A stretch of DNA of 64,000 nt from Roseovarius sp. Pro17 (GTDB lineage Bacteria > Pseudomonadota > Alphaproteobacteria > Rhodobacterales > Rhodobacteraceae): NCBI RefSeq assembly GCF_035599575.1, contig NZ_CP141179.1, positions 2,294,001 through 2,358,000 on the forward strand. Reading direction: 5' to 3'. A model generated the notes under the pieces. The model was not told the DNA's origin, searched no databases, and saw only the letters and a program-made list of their open reading frames with translations. Both the position numbers and the translations under genes were made by a program. Position 1 is the first letter of the stretch, and every line of letters begins with the position of its first letter. Shown here one piece after another: positions 25,920 through 35,616 of the stretch.

Positions 25920-28900
25920 ATGACCGAGTTCAAGAAGATCCTGATCGCCAACCGGGGCGAGATCGCGATCCGCATCATGCGCGCCGCGAACGAGCTGGGC
26001 AAACTCACCGTCGCCGTCTTTGCCGAAGAGGACAAGCTGGGCCTGCACCGCTTCAAGGCTGACGAGGCGTATCGCATCGGCGCTGGCCTTGGCCCCGTCG
26101 CCGCCTATCTCAGCATCGACGAGATCATTCGCGTCGCCAAGGAATCGGGCGCGGACGCGATCCATCCCGGCTATGGCCTGCTGTCCGAAAATCCCGATTT
26201 CGTAGATGCCTGCGTCGCGAACGACATCACCTTTATCGGCCCGCAGGCCAAAACCATGCGCCAGTTGGGCGATAAAGCCAGCGCGCGCCGCGTCGCCATG
26301 GAGGCAGGCGTGCCTGTCATTCCCGCCACCGAGGTGCTGGGCAACGACATGGACGTCATCCGAACCGAGGCCGAGGCGGTGGGATATCCGCTGATGCTAA
26401 AGGCGTCATGGGGCGGCGGCGGGCGCGGAATGCGCCCGATCAATGGGCCGGATGAGTTGGAGGAAAAGGTGCTGGAGGGCCGCCGCGAGGCCGAGGCAGC
26501 ATTTGGCAATGGCGAGGGCTACCTGGAGAAGATGATCCTGCGCGCCCGTCACGTCGAGGTGCAGATCCTCGGCGACAAGCATGGTAACATGTATCACCTG
26601 TTCGAGCGCGATTGCAGCGTGCAGCGCCGCAACCAAAAGGTGGTCGAGCGTGCGCCCGCCCCCTACCTGACCGACGCCCAGCGCCAGGAGGTCTGCGATC
26701 TGGGCTACAAGATCTGCAAGTTTGTCGGGTATGAATGCGCCGGCACTGTCGAATTCCTTATGGACATGGACACCGAACAGTTCTTTTTCATCGAAGTGAA
26801 TCCGCGCGTGCAGGTTGAACACACCGTGACCGAGGAGGTCACCGGCATCGACATCGTGCAGGCCCAGATCAAGATCGCCGAGGGCAAGACCCTGACCGAG
26901 GCCACGCGCAAGGCCAGTCAGGACGAGATCCATCTGCACGGCCACGCGCTGCAAACACGCATCACAACCGAGGACCCGCAGAACAACTTTATTCCCGACT
27001 ATGGCCGGATCACTGCCTTTCGCGAGGCGACGGGTATGGGCATCCGCCTTGATGGTGGCACAGCCTATTCGGGCGGCGTCATCACGCGCTTTTATGACAG
27101 CCTGCTGGTCAAGGTCACCGCCCACGCGCAAACGCCCGAGGCGGCGATCGCGCGGATGGACCGCGCCCTGCGCGAATTCCGCATCCGTGGCGTTTCGACC
27201 AACATCGCCTTTGTCGAAAACCTGCTGAAACATCCCACGTTCCTTAGCAACAAATACACCACCAAGTTCATCGACGAGACGCCCGAACTATTCACCTTTC
27301 GCAGTCGCCGCGACCGGGGCACCAAGGTGCTGACCTACATCGCCGACATCACCGTGAACGGCCACCCCGAGACAAAGGACCGCCCTCTTCCGCGTAAAGA
27401 CCTCAAGGATCCGCGCCCACCCATCGCGCGCGGTACGCCACAGCCCGGCACCCGCAACCTGCTTGAGGCCGAAGGACCGCAGGCCGTCGCCGATTGGATG
27501 AAGGCGCAAAAGCAGCTGCTGATCACCGACACCACCATGCGCGACGGGCATCAATCCCTGCTGGCGACGCGGATGCGCAGCCGCGATATGATCCGCGTCG
27601 CGCCCGCCTATGCCGCGCATATGCCGCAGCTGTTTTCAGTGGAATGCTGGGGCGGCGCGACCTTTGATGTCGCTTACCGATTCTTGCAGGAATGTCCGTG
27701 GCAGCGCCTGCGCGATTTGCGCGTGGCGATGCCGAACGTAATGACCCAGATGCTGTTGCGCGCCTCAAACGGCGTTGGCTACACCAACTATCCCGACAAC
27801 GTCGTGCAGGAATTCGTGCGCCAGGCCGCACAGACCGGCGTCGACGTATTCCGCGTGTTCGATTCGCTCAACTGGGTGGAAAACATGCGCGTCGCGATGG
27901 ACGCAGTGGTGGAATCGGGAAAAATCTGCGAAGGCTCAATCTGCTATACCGGCGACATCCTGAACCCCGACCGCGCCAAATATGACCTGAAATACTATGT
28001 CGGCATGGCCAAGGAAATGGAGGCCGCAGGCGCGCATGTGCTGGGCCTCAAGGACATGGCTGGATTGCTTAAACCCGCCGCCGCGCGCGTACTGATCCGC
28101 GCGCTCAAGGAAGAGGTGGGCCTGCCCATCCATTTCCACACGCATGATACGGCTGGCATCGCCTGCGCCTCGATCCTTGCCGCCGCCGATGCGGGCGTCG
28201 ATGCGGTTGATTGCGCCATGGATGCTCTGTCGGGCAACACATCTCAGGCCACTCTCGGCTCGGTGGTCGAGGCGCTGGCGCATACCGAGCGTGACACTGG
28301 CATCGACATCGCCCACGTGCGCGAAATCTCGGACTATTGGGACAGTGTTCGCGCACATTACGCCGCGTTCGAGTCGTCGATGCAGGCGCCCTCGTCCGAG
28401 GTTTACCTGCACGAGATGCCCGGCGGACAGTTCACCAACCTCAAGACGCAGGCGCGCTCGATGGGCCTCGAGGATCGCTGGCCCGAGGTGGCGCAGACCT
28501 ACGCCGATGTGAACCAGATGTTCGGTGATATCGTCAAGGTCACGCCCTCCTCCAAGGTCGTCGGCGACATGGCGCTGATGATGGTCGCCCAAGGCCTGAC
28601 GCGCGCCGATGTCGAGGATCCGAACCATGACCTCTCGTTTCCCGACTCGGTTGTCGATATGCTGCGCGGCAATCTGGGCCAGCCTCCGGGTGGCTTTCCC
28701 GCCGCACTGACCCAAAAGGTGCTGAAGGGCGAGACCCCCAATACCGACCGCCCCGGCGCGCACCTGCCAGCGATCGATCTGGAGGCCACCCGCGCCGAGC
28801 TAAGCGCGCTCCTGGACGGCAAGAGGGTCGATAACGAGGACCTGAACGGATACCTGATGTATCCCAAGGTCTTTCTCGATTACATGGGACGTCATCGCGT

Positions 28901-29360
28901 CTATGGCCCGGTGCGGGTGCTGCCAACGCGCACGTTTTTCTACGGCATGGAGCCAGGCGAAGAAATCACTGCCGAAATCGACCCCGGCAAGACACTGGAA
29001 ATTCGCCTTCAGACGGTGGGCGAGACGGGCGAAGATGGCGAGGTTCGCGTATTTTTCGAACTGAATGGTCAGCCGCGCGTGATCCGCGTGCCGAACCGTG
29101 CGGTCAAGGCAACGACAGCCGCTCGCCCCAAGGCCGAAGCTGGCAATCCGTGTCACGTCGGTGCGCCGATGCCCGGCGTCGTCGCCAGCGTCGCGGCAAA
29201 GGTCGGGGCCAAGGTAAAGGCCGACGAACTGCTGCTGACCATCGAGGCCATGAAGATGGAGACCGGCATCTATGCCGAGCGGGACGCGGTGGTCAAAGCC
29301 GTCCACGTCGTCCTTGGCGGTCAGATCGACGCCAAAGACCTGCTGATCGAGCTGGAATGA
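25920..29360 (+). CDS. pyc: Pyruvate carboxylase
   Basis: 1146 residues, the full-length single-chain enzyme converting pyruvate and bicarbonate to oxaloacetate with ATP. Order: biotin carboxylase (about 1-455; KKILIANRGEIAIRIM, ASWGGGGRGMRP), pyruvate carboxyltransferase of HMG-CoA-lyase fold (about 530-800; TTMRDGHQSLLATRM with metal-binding Asp, HFHTHDTAGI), the allosteric/tetramerisation region, and a C-terminal BCCP with AMKM and biotinyl-Lys1112. The stop overlaps the phosphoesterase start by 4 bp. The upstream gap 25763-25919 holds an A/T-rich TTTTAAAATGTC stretch that may be promoter DNA. Confidence 0.98.
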   Translation: MTEFKKILIANRGEIAIRIMRAANELGKLTVAVFAEEDKLGLHRFKADEAYRIGAGLGPVAAYLSIDEIIRVAKESGADAIHPGYGLLSENPDFVDACVANDITFIGPQAKTMRQLGDKASARRVAMEAGVPVIPATEVLGNDMDVIRTEAEAVGYPLMLKASWGGGGRGMRPINGPDELEEKVLEGRREAEAAFGNGEGYLEKMILRARHVEVQILGDKHGNMYHLFERDCSVQRRNQKVVERAPAPYLTDAQRQEVCDLGYKICKFVGYECAGTVEFLMDMDTEQFFFIEVNPRVQVEHTVTEEVTGIDIVQAQIKIAEGKTLTEATRKASQDEIHLHGHALQTRITTEDPQNNFIPDYGRITAFREATGMGIRLDGGTAYSGGVITRFYDSLLVKVTAHAQTPEAAIARMDRALREFRIRGVSTNIAFVENLLKHPTFLSNKYTTKFIDETPELFTFRSRRDRGTKVLTYIADITVNGHPETKDRPLPRKDLKDPRPPIARGTPQPGTRNLLEAEGPQAVADWMKAQKQLLITDTTMRDGHQSLLATRMRSRDMIRVAPAYAAHMPQLFSVECWGGATFDVAYRFLQECPWQRLRDLRVAMPNVMTQMLLRASNGVGYTNYPDNVVQEFVRQAAQTGVDVFRVFDSLNWVENMRVAMDAVVESGKICEGSICYTGDILNPDRAKYDLKYYVGMAKEMEAAGAHVLGLKDMAGLLKPAAARVLIRALKEEVGLPIHFHTHDTAGIACASILAAADAGVDAVDCAMDALSGNTSQATLGSVVEALAHTERDTGIDIAHVREISDYWDSVRAHYAAFESSMQAPSSEVYLHEMPGGQFTNLKTQARSMGLEDRWPEVAQTYADVNQMFGDIVKVTPSSKVVGDMALMMVAQGLTRADVEDPNHDLSFPDSVVDMLRGNLGQPPGGFPAALTQKVLKGETPNTDRPGAHLPAIDLEATRAELSALLDGKRVDNEDLNGYLMYPKVFLDYMGRHRVYGPVRVLPTRTFFYGMEPGEEITAEIDPGKTLEIRLQTVGETGEDGEVRVFFELNGQPRVIRVPNRAVKATTAARPKAEAGNPCHVGAPMPGVVASVAAKVGAKVKADELLLTIEAMKMETGIYAERDAVVKAVHVVLGGQIDAKDLLIELE

Positions 29361-30163
29361 GCGCAGCCGAGATGCGCAAGATTCTGGTCTTTACCGACCT
29401 GCACTACACTGCAGCCGGCGAGTTGATCGGGCATCTAGACCCGGACGAGCGGTTTCGCGAGGGGCTGGCCCACGCATTGGACCAGTTCCCCGAGGCCGAG
29501 CGGATCGTGATCGCCGGAGACCTTGCGCATCACGGTCTGCCCAAGGAATATGCGCGGCTTGCCGCCGCGTTGGATGGATGCCCTCTGCCCGTGCATCTGA
29601 TGCTGGGCAATCATGACGCGCGCAAGCCGTTTTGTGATGCGTTTGCGCACACGCCCCTGACACCAGAGGGCCATGTGCAGCAGGTGATCGACACTGGCGA
29701 TACAAGGCTGATCCTGCTCGACACGGTGGATGAGGGTCGTCACGCCGGTATCCTCTGCGACGCCCGCCTCGCATGGCTCGATGCCGCGCTGGCGGGCGCA
29801 CAGGGGCGGCGGACGGTCGTCTTTGCCCACCATCCGCCCATGCCTGTCGGTTTTGCAGCAATGGACGCCATTGGCCTTTCGAACCGGGCCGAGTTCCTCG
29901 CGCTGCTCAAGGCGCGCGCCAGCACCTGCCAGATCGTTTCGGGCCATCTGCACCGCACGGTTTCGGGCGCTGCGGGCGGCATTGCAGCCAGCGTGATCAA
30001 GAGCACTTGCCATCAGTCGCCCATGATGCAGCCGGGTATGGACGTGCATAGCTCAGTCGACGAGCCGGGCGCGTATGGGATTCTTTACCTAGGCGATGAG
30101 GGCGTCGTAATGCACTCTGAGGATTTTGGTATCCCTGGTCGCAGACCGCTGACATATCGCTAA
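29357..30163 (+). CDS. Metallophosphoesterase (CpdA-like cyclic nucleotide phosphodiesterase family)
   Basis: 268 residues of the calcineurin-like fold. Metal ligands are visible in order: FTDLH (Asp14, His16), IAGDLAHHG, LMLGNHDAR, VFAHHPP and SGHLHR. This set and the length match class III cyclic-nucleotide phosphodiesterases such as CpdA, and also glycerophosphodiesterases. It overlaps the pyruvate carboxylase stop (ATGA), so the two are co-translated. cAMP hydrolysis is plausible but not proven. Confidence 0.85.
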   Translation: MSAAEMRKILVFTDLHYTAAGELIGHLDPDERFREGLAHALDQFPEAERIVIAGDLAHHGLPKEYARLAAALDGCPLPVHLMLGNHDARKPFCDAFAHTPLTPEGHVQQVIDTGDTRLILLDTVDEGRHAGILCDARLAWLDAALAGAQGRRTVVFAHHPPMPVGFAAMDAIGLSNRAEFLALLKARASTCQIVSGHLHRTVSGAAGGIAASVIKSTCHQSPMMQPGMDVHSSVDEPGAYGILYLGDEGVVMHSEDFGIPGRRPLTYR

Positions 30164-30397
30164 CGCCGCACGATCATGGGGGTTTCACCCCCAAAACCCC
30201 AGAGTATTTGTGGAACAATGAAAGTCTTAGCGGCTGGCGGCATTCGTGCTGCTGCAATCATCATCGCAGTGGGCCACAAAACTATCTGCGCACACAGCGA
30301 GGGCTGCCGGGCGCGGCTTTGGGGAACAATTTTTCGGCAACCCGGCAATTTGGCCTTGCAGGTGATGCGCGGAATTTGTATCTCCCCCTCAATCGGT

Positions 30398-30472
30398 GCG
30401 GGCGTAGCTCAGGGGTAGAGCATAACCTTGCCAAGGTTAGGGTCGAGAGTTCGAATCTCTTCGCCCGCTCCA
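30398..30472 (+). tRNA. tRNA-Gly (GCC)
   Basis: A 75-nt cloverleaf with encoded CCA. The acceptor is GCGGGCG/CGCCCGC with discriminator T, the anticodon loop TTGCCAA gives anticodon GCC, and the T arm is GAGAG-TTCGAAT-CTCTT. Upstream, 30164-30397 contains a GGGGGT-TTC-ACCCCC hairpin at 30178-30192 with no T-tract, and otherwise no feature I can support. Confidence 0.97.
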
Positions 30473-30503
30473 ATTAGACCGCCACCCACGGTCACAGTGA
30501 CAA

Positions 30504-30525
30504 GGTCGCCCTCGGGCGGCCTTTT
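30504..30525 (+). terminator. Terminator after tRNA-Gly
   Basis: Stem GGTCGCC/GGGCGGCC region (7 bp including one G-T pair, tight loop) is followed by CTTTT, 31 bp after the tRNA CCA. It separates the tRNA from the his genes. Confidence 0.65.
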
Positions 30526-30623
30526 CTGTTTCAGGGCTTTTGCACGTTCGTGGCGGCGCGACCCTTGGCGGGGCCGCGCGTTCTGCCTATAAGCGCCGCA
30601 GAGTTCCAGCAGAAGAGATCAAC

Positions 30624-31211
30624 ATGCGCAGCGCCACAGTGACCCGCAAGACCGCCGAGACAGACATCAGCGTTGAAATCGCGCTGGATGGCTCGGGCAA
30701 CTACGACAACCGGACCGGCGTCGGGTTCTTTGATCACATGCTGGACCAGTTGGCCCGCCACGCGCTGATCGATATTACCGTCCGCTGCGAGGGCGATTTG
30801 CATATCGACGACCACCACACGGTCGAGGATGTCGGCATCGCCTTGGGTCAGGCGCTGGCTGAGGCACTGGGGGACAAGCGCGGAATTCGCCGGTATGGCG
30901 CCTGCCTCTTGCCCATGGACGACGCGCTGGTGCGCGCGGCGCTTGACCTCAGCGGGCGACCCTATCTGGTGTGGAACATGGACCTGCCGACAGCAAAAAT
31001 AGGCACCTTCGACACCGAGCTGGTGCGCGAGTTTTTTCAGGCGTTTTCAACGCATTCCGGCATGACTCTGCATGTTGACGCCCTGCACGGACTTAACAGC
31101 CATCACATGGTCGAGGCAGCGTTCAAGGCGGTCGCACGCGCGCTGCGCGACGCGGTCGAGACGGACCCGCGCAAGGCCGATGCGATCCCCTCGACAAAGG
31201 GAACGCTTTAG
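30624..31211 (+). CDS. hisB: Imidazoleglycerol-phosphate dehydratase
   Basis: 195 residues; catalyses dehydration of imidazole glycerol phosphate to imidazole acetol phosphate, step 6 of histidine synthesis. Two signature His clusters are present: [13 protein letters not shown] and [15 protein letters not shown] in the first half, and [19 protein letters not shown] in the second, which bind the Mn pair. It is monofunctional, without the HisB phosphatase domain. It is the first gene of a plus-strand his operon, 4 bp before hisH. Confidence 0.97.
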   Translation: MRSATVTRKTAETDISVEIALDGSGNYDNRTGVGFFDHMLDQLARHALIDITVRCEGDLHIDDHHTVEDVGIALGQALAEALGDKRGIRRYGACLLPMDDALVRAALDLSGRPYLVWNMDLPTAKIGTFDTELVREFFQAFSTHSGMTLHVDALHGLNSHHMVEAAFKAVARALRDAVETDPRKADAIPSTKGTL

Positions 31212-31215
31212 GACC

Positions 31216-31854
31216 ATGCGAACGGTTATCGTCGATTACGAAAGCGGCAATCTGCACTCAGCCGAAAAGGCGTTTCAGCGCATGGCGCGCGAGGGCGACG
31301 CGGGCGAGGTCATCGTCACGTCCGATCCCGATACAGTGCGCCGTGCCGACCGGATCGTGCTGCCGGGTGATGGTGCCTTTGCTGCCTGTCAGGCCCAACT
31401 TTACGATCATCGCGGGCTATTCGAGGCAATGCGCGAGGCGGTGATCGACACGGGCCGCCCCTTCATGGGGATCTGCATCGGCATGCAGATGCTGGCCACG
31501 CGCGGGCTGGAGCATGGCGAGACCGACGGTTTCGACTGGATCGGTGGCACAGTGGGGCCAATCGCGCCCGGCGATGCCAGCCTGAAAGTGCCGCATATGG
31601 GTTGGAACGATCTGATTCTGGACCGCCCGCATCCAGTATTTGACGGGATCGAGACCGGACAGCACGCCTATTTCGTCCATTCCTACCAGTTCCACGTCGA
31701 TGATCCGGCCCATCTGTTGGCCCATGTCGACTATGGCGGGCCGGTCACGGCGGTCGTGGGCCGCGACAATCTGATCGGCACGCAGTTCCATCCGGAAAAA
31801 AGCCAGGCGACCGGGCTGCGTATGATCGCGAACTTCCTGCGCTGGACGCCCTGA
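31216..31854 (+). CDS. hisH: Imidazole glycerol phosphate synthase, glutamine amidotransferase subunit
   Basis: 212 residues, class I glutamine amidotransferase giving ammonia to HisF. The catalytic triad is Cys87 in [10 protein letters not shown], with His192 and Glu194 in GTQFHPEKS. The start lies 4 bp after the hisB stop. HisH and HisF form a heterodimer; hisF is encoded 1.3 kb downstream. Confidence 0.97.
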   Translation: MRTVIVDYESGNLHSAEKAFQRMAREGDAGEVIVTSDPDTVRRADRIVLPGDGAFAACQAQLYDHRGLFEAMREAVIDTGRPFMGICIGMQMLATRGLEHGETDGFDWIGGTVGPIAPGDASLKVPHMGWNDLILDRPHPVFDGIETGQHAYFVHSYQFHVDDPAHLLAHVDYGGPVTAVVGRDNLIGTQFHPEKSQATGLRMIANFLRWTP

Positions 31855-31879
31855 ACCCAATTTAACAAAGAGTTACGCC

Positions 31880-32599
31880 ATGATCCTCTACCCTGCCATC
31901 GACCTCAAGGACGGACAGGCCGTGCGCCTTTTGCGCGGCGAAATGGAGGCGGCGACCGTGTTCAACGACGATCCGGCGGCGCAGGCCGAGGCGTTCGTTG
32001 CGGCTGGCTGTGAATGGCTACACTTGGTGGATCTGAACGGTGCGTTCGCCGGCACGCCGGTCAACGCGGCCCCGGTCGAGGAAATCCTGAAACGTTGCAA
32101 GGTTCCCGCGCAGTTGGGCGGCGGCATCCGCGACATGGCCACAATCGAGGGCTGGCTGTCCAAGGGGCTGGCCCGTGTCATCCTGGGGACCGTCGCTGTC
32201 GAAAACCCCGCACTGGTGCGCGAGGCAGCGCGCGCGTTTCCCGGACAGGTGGCGGTCGGCATCGACGCGCGCGCAGGCCGCGTGGCGACCAAGGGCTGGG
32301 CCGAAGAGACGGATGTGATGGTCACCGACCTCGCCCGCAGCTTTGAGGACGCGGGCGTCGCCGCGATTATATACACAGATATCGAGCGGGACGGCGCCAT
32401 GCAGGGCCCGAATATCGAGGCGACAGCGGCGCTGGCGAATGCCGTCAGCATCCCGGTGATCGCATCGGGCGGCGTCAGTTCGCTGGCGGATATCATCGCG
32501 CTGCGGGATTGCGGCGCGCCGCTGAACGGTGCGATCTCGGGCCGTGCGCTTTATGACGGGGCGCTGGATTTGCGCGAGGCGCTAACCGCGCTGGCCTGA
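31880..32599 (+). CDS. hisA: ProFAR isomerase
   Basis: 239 residues, (beta-alpha)8 barrel isomerising ProFAR to PRFAR. The N-terminal catalytic segment is [19 protein letters not shown] with Asp8, the phosphate-binding half-barrels are seen in [10 protein letters not shown] and [11 protein letters not shown], and the second catalytic Asp is in [15 protein letters not shown]. It follows hisH by 25 bp. Confidence 0.97.
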   Translation: MILYPAIDLKDGQAVRLLRGEMEAATVFNDDPAAQAEAFVAAGCEWLHLVDLNGAFAGTPVNAAPVEEILKRCKVPAQLGGGIRDMATIEGWLSKGLARVILGTVAVENPALVREAARAFPGQVAVGIDARAGRVATKGWAEETDVMVTDLARSFEDAGVAAIIYTDIERDGAMQGPNIEATAALANAVSIPVIASGGVSSLADIIALRDCGAPLNGAISGRALYDGALDLREALTALA

Positions 32600-32601
32600 C
32601 A

Positions 32602-33054
32602 CTACATACCCGACGCCTTGCCGGTCAATTTGGCCAGCGCGCCCTGCATCTTGGCGATATAGCCCGCCTCAGGCGCGATACCTTCGAGATCGCCCAGCGT
32701 CTCTGCCGGATCCTCATAGGCCAGCCAGACCTGCCCGTCCTGCTCATAGACCAATACCTTGAGCGGCAAATACAGCCCCGCCAGCGGATCGTCCTGCATC
32801 GCAGGTGTGCCCAGCTTGGGATTGCCAAAGATCAAGAGCTGCGCGGGCGCAAGGTCCATTCCCACCTTTTCAGCCCCCCCGGCATGATCGACGCGCGCGA
32901 ATACGGTGGCGCCAGCCCCCTCGACGGCGGCCTCCAGCGCATCCATCGTCACGGCCACGTCGCCTGCGGCCTTGATGCGCGTAATGTCGTCCTCACCGGC
33001 CATCACGCCGGTTCCCATCAGCGCAATCGCCGCCGCTGCCATCACTCGTTTCAT
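32602..33054 (-). CDS. Secreted DUF302 domain protein
   Basis: 150 residues. MKRVMAAAAIALMGTGVMAG is a signal peptide. The mature part is a DUF302 domain with TVFARVDHAGGAEKVGMDL, QLLIFGNPKLGTPAMQ and LPLKVLVYEQDGQVWLAYEDP, the conserved pattern of this small-molecule-binding fold. It is encoded against the his genes, between hisA and hisF, with its stop 3 bp from the hisA stop. It is probably periplasmic; function unknown. Confidence 0.85.
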   Translation of the reverse strand: MKRVMAAAAIALMGTGVMAGEDDITRIKAAGDVAVTMDALEAAVEGAGATVFARVDHAGGAEKVGMDLAPAQLLIFGNPKLGTPAMQDDPLAGLYLPLKVLVYEQDGQVWLAYEDPAETLGDLEGIAPEAGYIAKMQGALAKLTGKASGM

Positions 33055-33149
33055 AGCGTCGCTCCCTCGTCATTTCGCGTCCTATCCTCTGGCATGTCGC
33101 GCCATTTGCCCATAAACAATCGCGTGACACGAAAAGGCCCCGCGATACC

Positions 33150-33914
33150 ATGCTGAAAACCCGCATCATTCCCTGCCTCGACGTGGCCGATGGCCGCGTG
33201 GTCAAGGGCGTGAATTTCGTCGATCTGATCGATGCAGGCGACCCGGTAGAATCCGCGCGCGCCTACGACGCCGCTGGCGCGGATGAGCTGTGCTTTCTCG
33301 ATATCACCGCCACACATGAGAACCGCGGCACGATGTTCGACGTGGTGCGCCGCACGGCCGAGCAGTGCTATATCCCGCTAACCGTCGGCGGCGGCGTCCG
33401 CACGCCCGGCGATGTTCGCGCGCTGCTCTTGGCAGGCGCGGACAAGGTCAGCTTCAACTCCGCCGCCGTCGCCCGCCCCGACGTGGTGCGCGAGGCGTCA
33501 GATCAGTTTGGCAGCCAATGCATCGTCGTTGCCATCGACGCCAAGACCGTAAGCCCCGGAAAGTGGGAGATTTTTACCCATGGCGGGCGCAAGGAAACCG
33601 GCATTGACGCCGTCGAGTTCGCGCAGTTGGTGGCAAGCCTTGGCGCGGGTGAGATCCTGCTAACGTCAATGGATCGCGACGGCACGCGGGCGGGGTTCAA
33701 CCTGCCGCTGACACGCGCGATATCGGATGCCGTGGACGTGCCGGTGATTGCCTCGGGCGGGGTCGGCACGCTGGATCATCTGGTCGAGGGCGTGCGCGAG
33801 GGCGGCGCCAGCGCCGTGCTGGCCGCGTCGATTTTCCACTTTGGCGAGTTCACGATTCAAGAGGCCAAGGCGCATATGGCGGCTGCCGGAATACCGATGA
33901 GGATGGGGCTATGA
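33150..33914 (+). CDS. hisF: Imidazole glycerol phosphate synthase, cyclase subunit
   Basis: 254 residues, (beta-alpha)8 barrel that joins PRFAR with ammonia from HisH to give imidazole glycerol phosphate and AICAR. Catalytic Asp11 is in [16 protein letters not shown], and the second Asp is in [28 protein letters not shown] and [14 protein letters not shown] bind phosphate. Because the DUF302 gene interrupts the operon, hisF may have a promoter within 33055-33149. It overlaps hisE by 4 bp. Confidence 0.97.
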   Translation: MLKTRIIPCLDVADGRVVKGVNFVDLIDAGDPVESARAYDAAGADELCFLDITATHENRGTMFDVVRRTAEQCYIPLTVGGGVRTPGDVRALLLAGADKVSFNSAAVARPDVVREASDQFGSQCIVVAIDAKTVSPGKWEIFTHGGRKETGIDAVEFAQLVASLGAGEILLTSMDRDGTRAGFNLPLTRAISDAVDVPVIASGGVGTLDHLVEGVREGGASAVLAASIFHFGEFTIQEAKAHMAAAGIPMRMGL

Positions 33915-34243
33915 CGCTTGATGATCTGGCCGGCATCATTGCAGGGCGCGCCAAGGCCAGCGCGGATACCAGTTGGACTGCGAAACTTCTGGCCAAAGGC
34001 CCCGAAAAATGCGCCGAAAAATTTGGCGAAGAGGCCATCGAGGCCATCATTGAGGCGGTCAAGGGCGATACCGCAGCGCTGACCAGCGAGGCGGCTGATG
34101 TGCTGTTTCACCTCTTGGTCATGCTGCAATCGCGCGGCGTGGCTGTGGCAGACGTCATGGCCGAGCTTGATCGCCGTCAGGGCCAATCCGGCCTTGCCGA
34201 AAAGGCCGCGCGCGCCGCACCATCGACACCCAAAGAGGGCTGA
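33911..34243 (+). CDS. hisE: Phosphoribosyl-ATP pyrophosphatase
   Basis: 110 residues, all-alpha MazG-like fold, hydrolysing PR-ATP to PR-AMP, step 2 of histidine synthesis. The metal-binding helix motif is [17 protein letters not shown], followed by [17 protein letters not shown]. It begins within the hisF stop (ATGA). HisI is not fused to it and is not in the window. Confidence 0.95.
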   Translation: MTLDDLAGIIAGRAKASADTSWTAKLLAKGPEKCAEKFGEEAIEAIIEAVKGDTAALTSEAADVLFHLLVMLQSRGVAVADVMAELDRRQGQSGLAEKAARAAPSTPKEG

Positions 34244-34244
34244 C

Positions 34245-34535
34245 ATGATCCGTCACATCGTTTTCTTCTCGGCCACGAACGGCCATTCTGTCGAGACTGT
34301 CCGCGAGGGGCTGATGATGCTGGCCGCGATCCCGCACGCCGATCATTTCGAGGTGGGCCGCAACCTTCAGGCCGATACGATCAGCCCGGATGCACCCGAT
34401 CTGGTCGTCTATGCCGAATTCGCCGACGAGGCCGCGCTGGCTGCGTTCAAGGCGCATCCGACATATGACGCCTGCACCAAGCATGTGCGCCCCATGCGCG
34501 AGATGCGCATCGCGGCAGATTTTCACAGCGGCTAG
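34245..34535 (+). CDS. Dabb (stress-responsive A/B barrel) domain protein
   Basis: 96 residues: IRHIVFFSATN at the start, HFEVGRNLQADT in the middle and DLVVYAEFADEAALAAFKAHPTY later match the dimeric alpha-beta barrel Dabb family. It starts one base after the hisE stop and is probably the last gene of the his transcript. Function unknown; related proteins range from plant stress proteins to polyketide cyclases. Confidence 0.85.
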   Translation: MIRHIVFFSATNGHSVETVREGLMMLAAIPHADHFEVGRNLQADTISPDAPDLVVYAEFADEAALAAFKAHPTYDACTKHVRPMREMRIAADFHSG

Positions 34536-34595
34536 GTGGCGCTTTTGCGGGCGTAACGTCATATTTTCGCCGGGTTTCTTTGCGACTCCCCGGCC

Positions 34596-35576
34596 ATGAC
34601 ACAATCCGATTTCACCCGCCTCGCTGCAATGATCTTTGGCCTCTTCTCACTGATCGTCGCGATTGCCGCAGTTCCCGAGGCGTTGAACCGGGCGGGCAGT
34701 ATCGGCGCCGACAGCATCCGGTTCGCCATGATCGCGATATCGGTGGCTGCGGGTGTCGTGTTCCTGCGAGCGCGCGCCACGATTGCGATGTTGCGTCGGA
34801 TCGCCGGCAGCACCGGTACTGGCCCTCTGCGCTTTTGCTGCGCGCTGGTCATGCCGGTGCCTGTGCTGATCAACTCTCTATCAGGGATCGTTCCCTACTG
34901 GGCGGGCCTGTGCATCATGGGCGCATTCTTGATCGCGTTCGTCTTTCCGGGCCTCGCGTTTCGCGGCGTAATCGTCACCGCGTCGTCAGCGCTGAGCATG
35001 CAGGACTTGGGCACATTAGCAAAGCCGATGATCCACCGAAACAGGTGGATCTTGTACGGCTATTCTGCGGCGACCGGCATGCTCGTGTTACCATTTATTT
35101 TTTTCATTTATGCACCGCAGGTAATCTTGTCAGAGGCGTATCGCCCGGTGGGTGAATGGCTGGCTTTCGGCCTTCCACTGGGGGTGATTGGTATAACGAT
35201 GCTGCCTCTTTTCTGGGTGGTACCTGCCGCGGCGCGACCGCGGACATTGCCCGGCCTCACAGTGTGCACGGCCGTCACCGCGTTTTTGGCGGTCGCCGGC
35301 TATAACATCATGCTGTTGAGGTCAGTTCCGGCCATCGCTGCAAGAATTGGCGGCAGCGAGATCGTGCTGTCCTATCCCATCCTAACGGTCGAGCCGGATC
35401 AAACCGGCAGATTTTGTTCCAGATCGGTTCAGATCGGCACTGATGCCGGGCCAGTAAAATTGTGCAATTTCTCTCCAGAGATGTTCGAGGCGCTGACGCA
35501 GAGTGAAACACTCCAGATCACGGGTAAATCGACTTGGATGGGCCAAGTCGCAAGCGTGATCGACGTGCCGGGCTGA
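34596..35576 (+). CDS. Polytopic membrane protein with C-terminal extracytoplasmic domain, unknown family
   Basis: 326 residues. About seven hydrophobic segments lie between residues 8 and 245 (for example LAAMIFGLFSLIVAIAAV, LVLPFIFFIYAPQV, AVTAFLAVAGYNIMLL). They are followed by an 80-residue soluble tail with two Cys (RFCSRSVQIG, KLCNFSPEMF) that could form a disulfide outside the membrane. I recognise no family. Base composition looks somewhat less GC-rich than neighbours in the middle of the gene, so recent acquisition is possible. It stands alone between the his operon and a convergent CoA-binding gene. Confidence 0.7.
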   Translation: MTQSDFTRLAAMIFGLFSLIVAIAAVPEALNRAGSIGADSIRFAMIAISVAAGVVFLRARATIAMLRRIAGSTGTGPLRFCCALVMPVPVLINSLSGIVPYWAGLCIMGAFLIAFVFPGLAFRGVIVTASSALSMQDLGTLAKPMIHRNRWILYGYSAATGMLVLPFIFFIYAPQVILSEAYRPVGEWLAFGLPLGVIGITMLPLFWVVPAAARPRTLPGLTVCTAVTAFLAVAGYNIMLLRSVPAIAARIGGSEIVLSYPILTVEPDQTGRFCSRSVQIGTDAGPVKLCNFSPEMFEALTQSETLQITGKSTWMGQVASVIDVPG

Positions 35577-35616
35577 CGCCGACCCGCGCCAGCCAGTCAC
35601 GACTGCGCCGCCCGCC

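Noticed and set aside
30178..30192. GGGGGT-TTC-ACCCCC hairpin as a terminator after the phosphoesterase gene
   Set aside because: Only 6 bp with no T-tract; it could equally be part of a dispersed intergenic repeat, and no second copy is in the window.
30218..30460. 80-codon frame beginning at ATG 30218
   Set aside because: It reads into the tRNA-Gly gene and has no convincing ribosome site or protein-like end.
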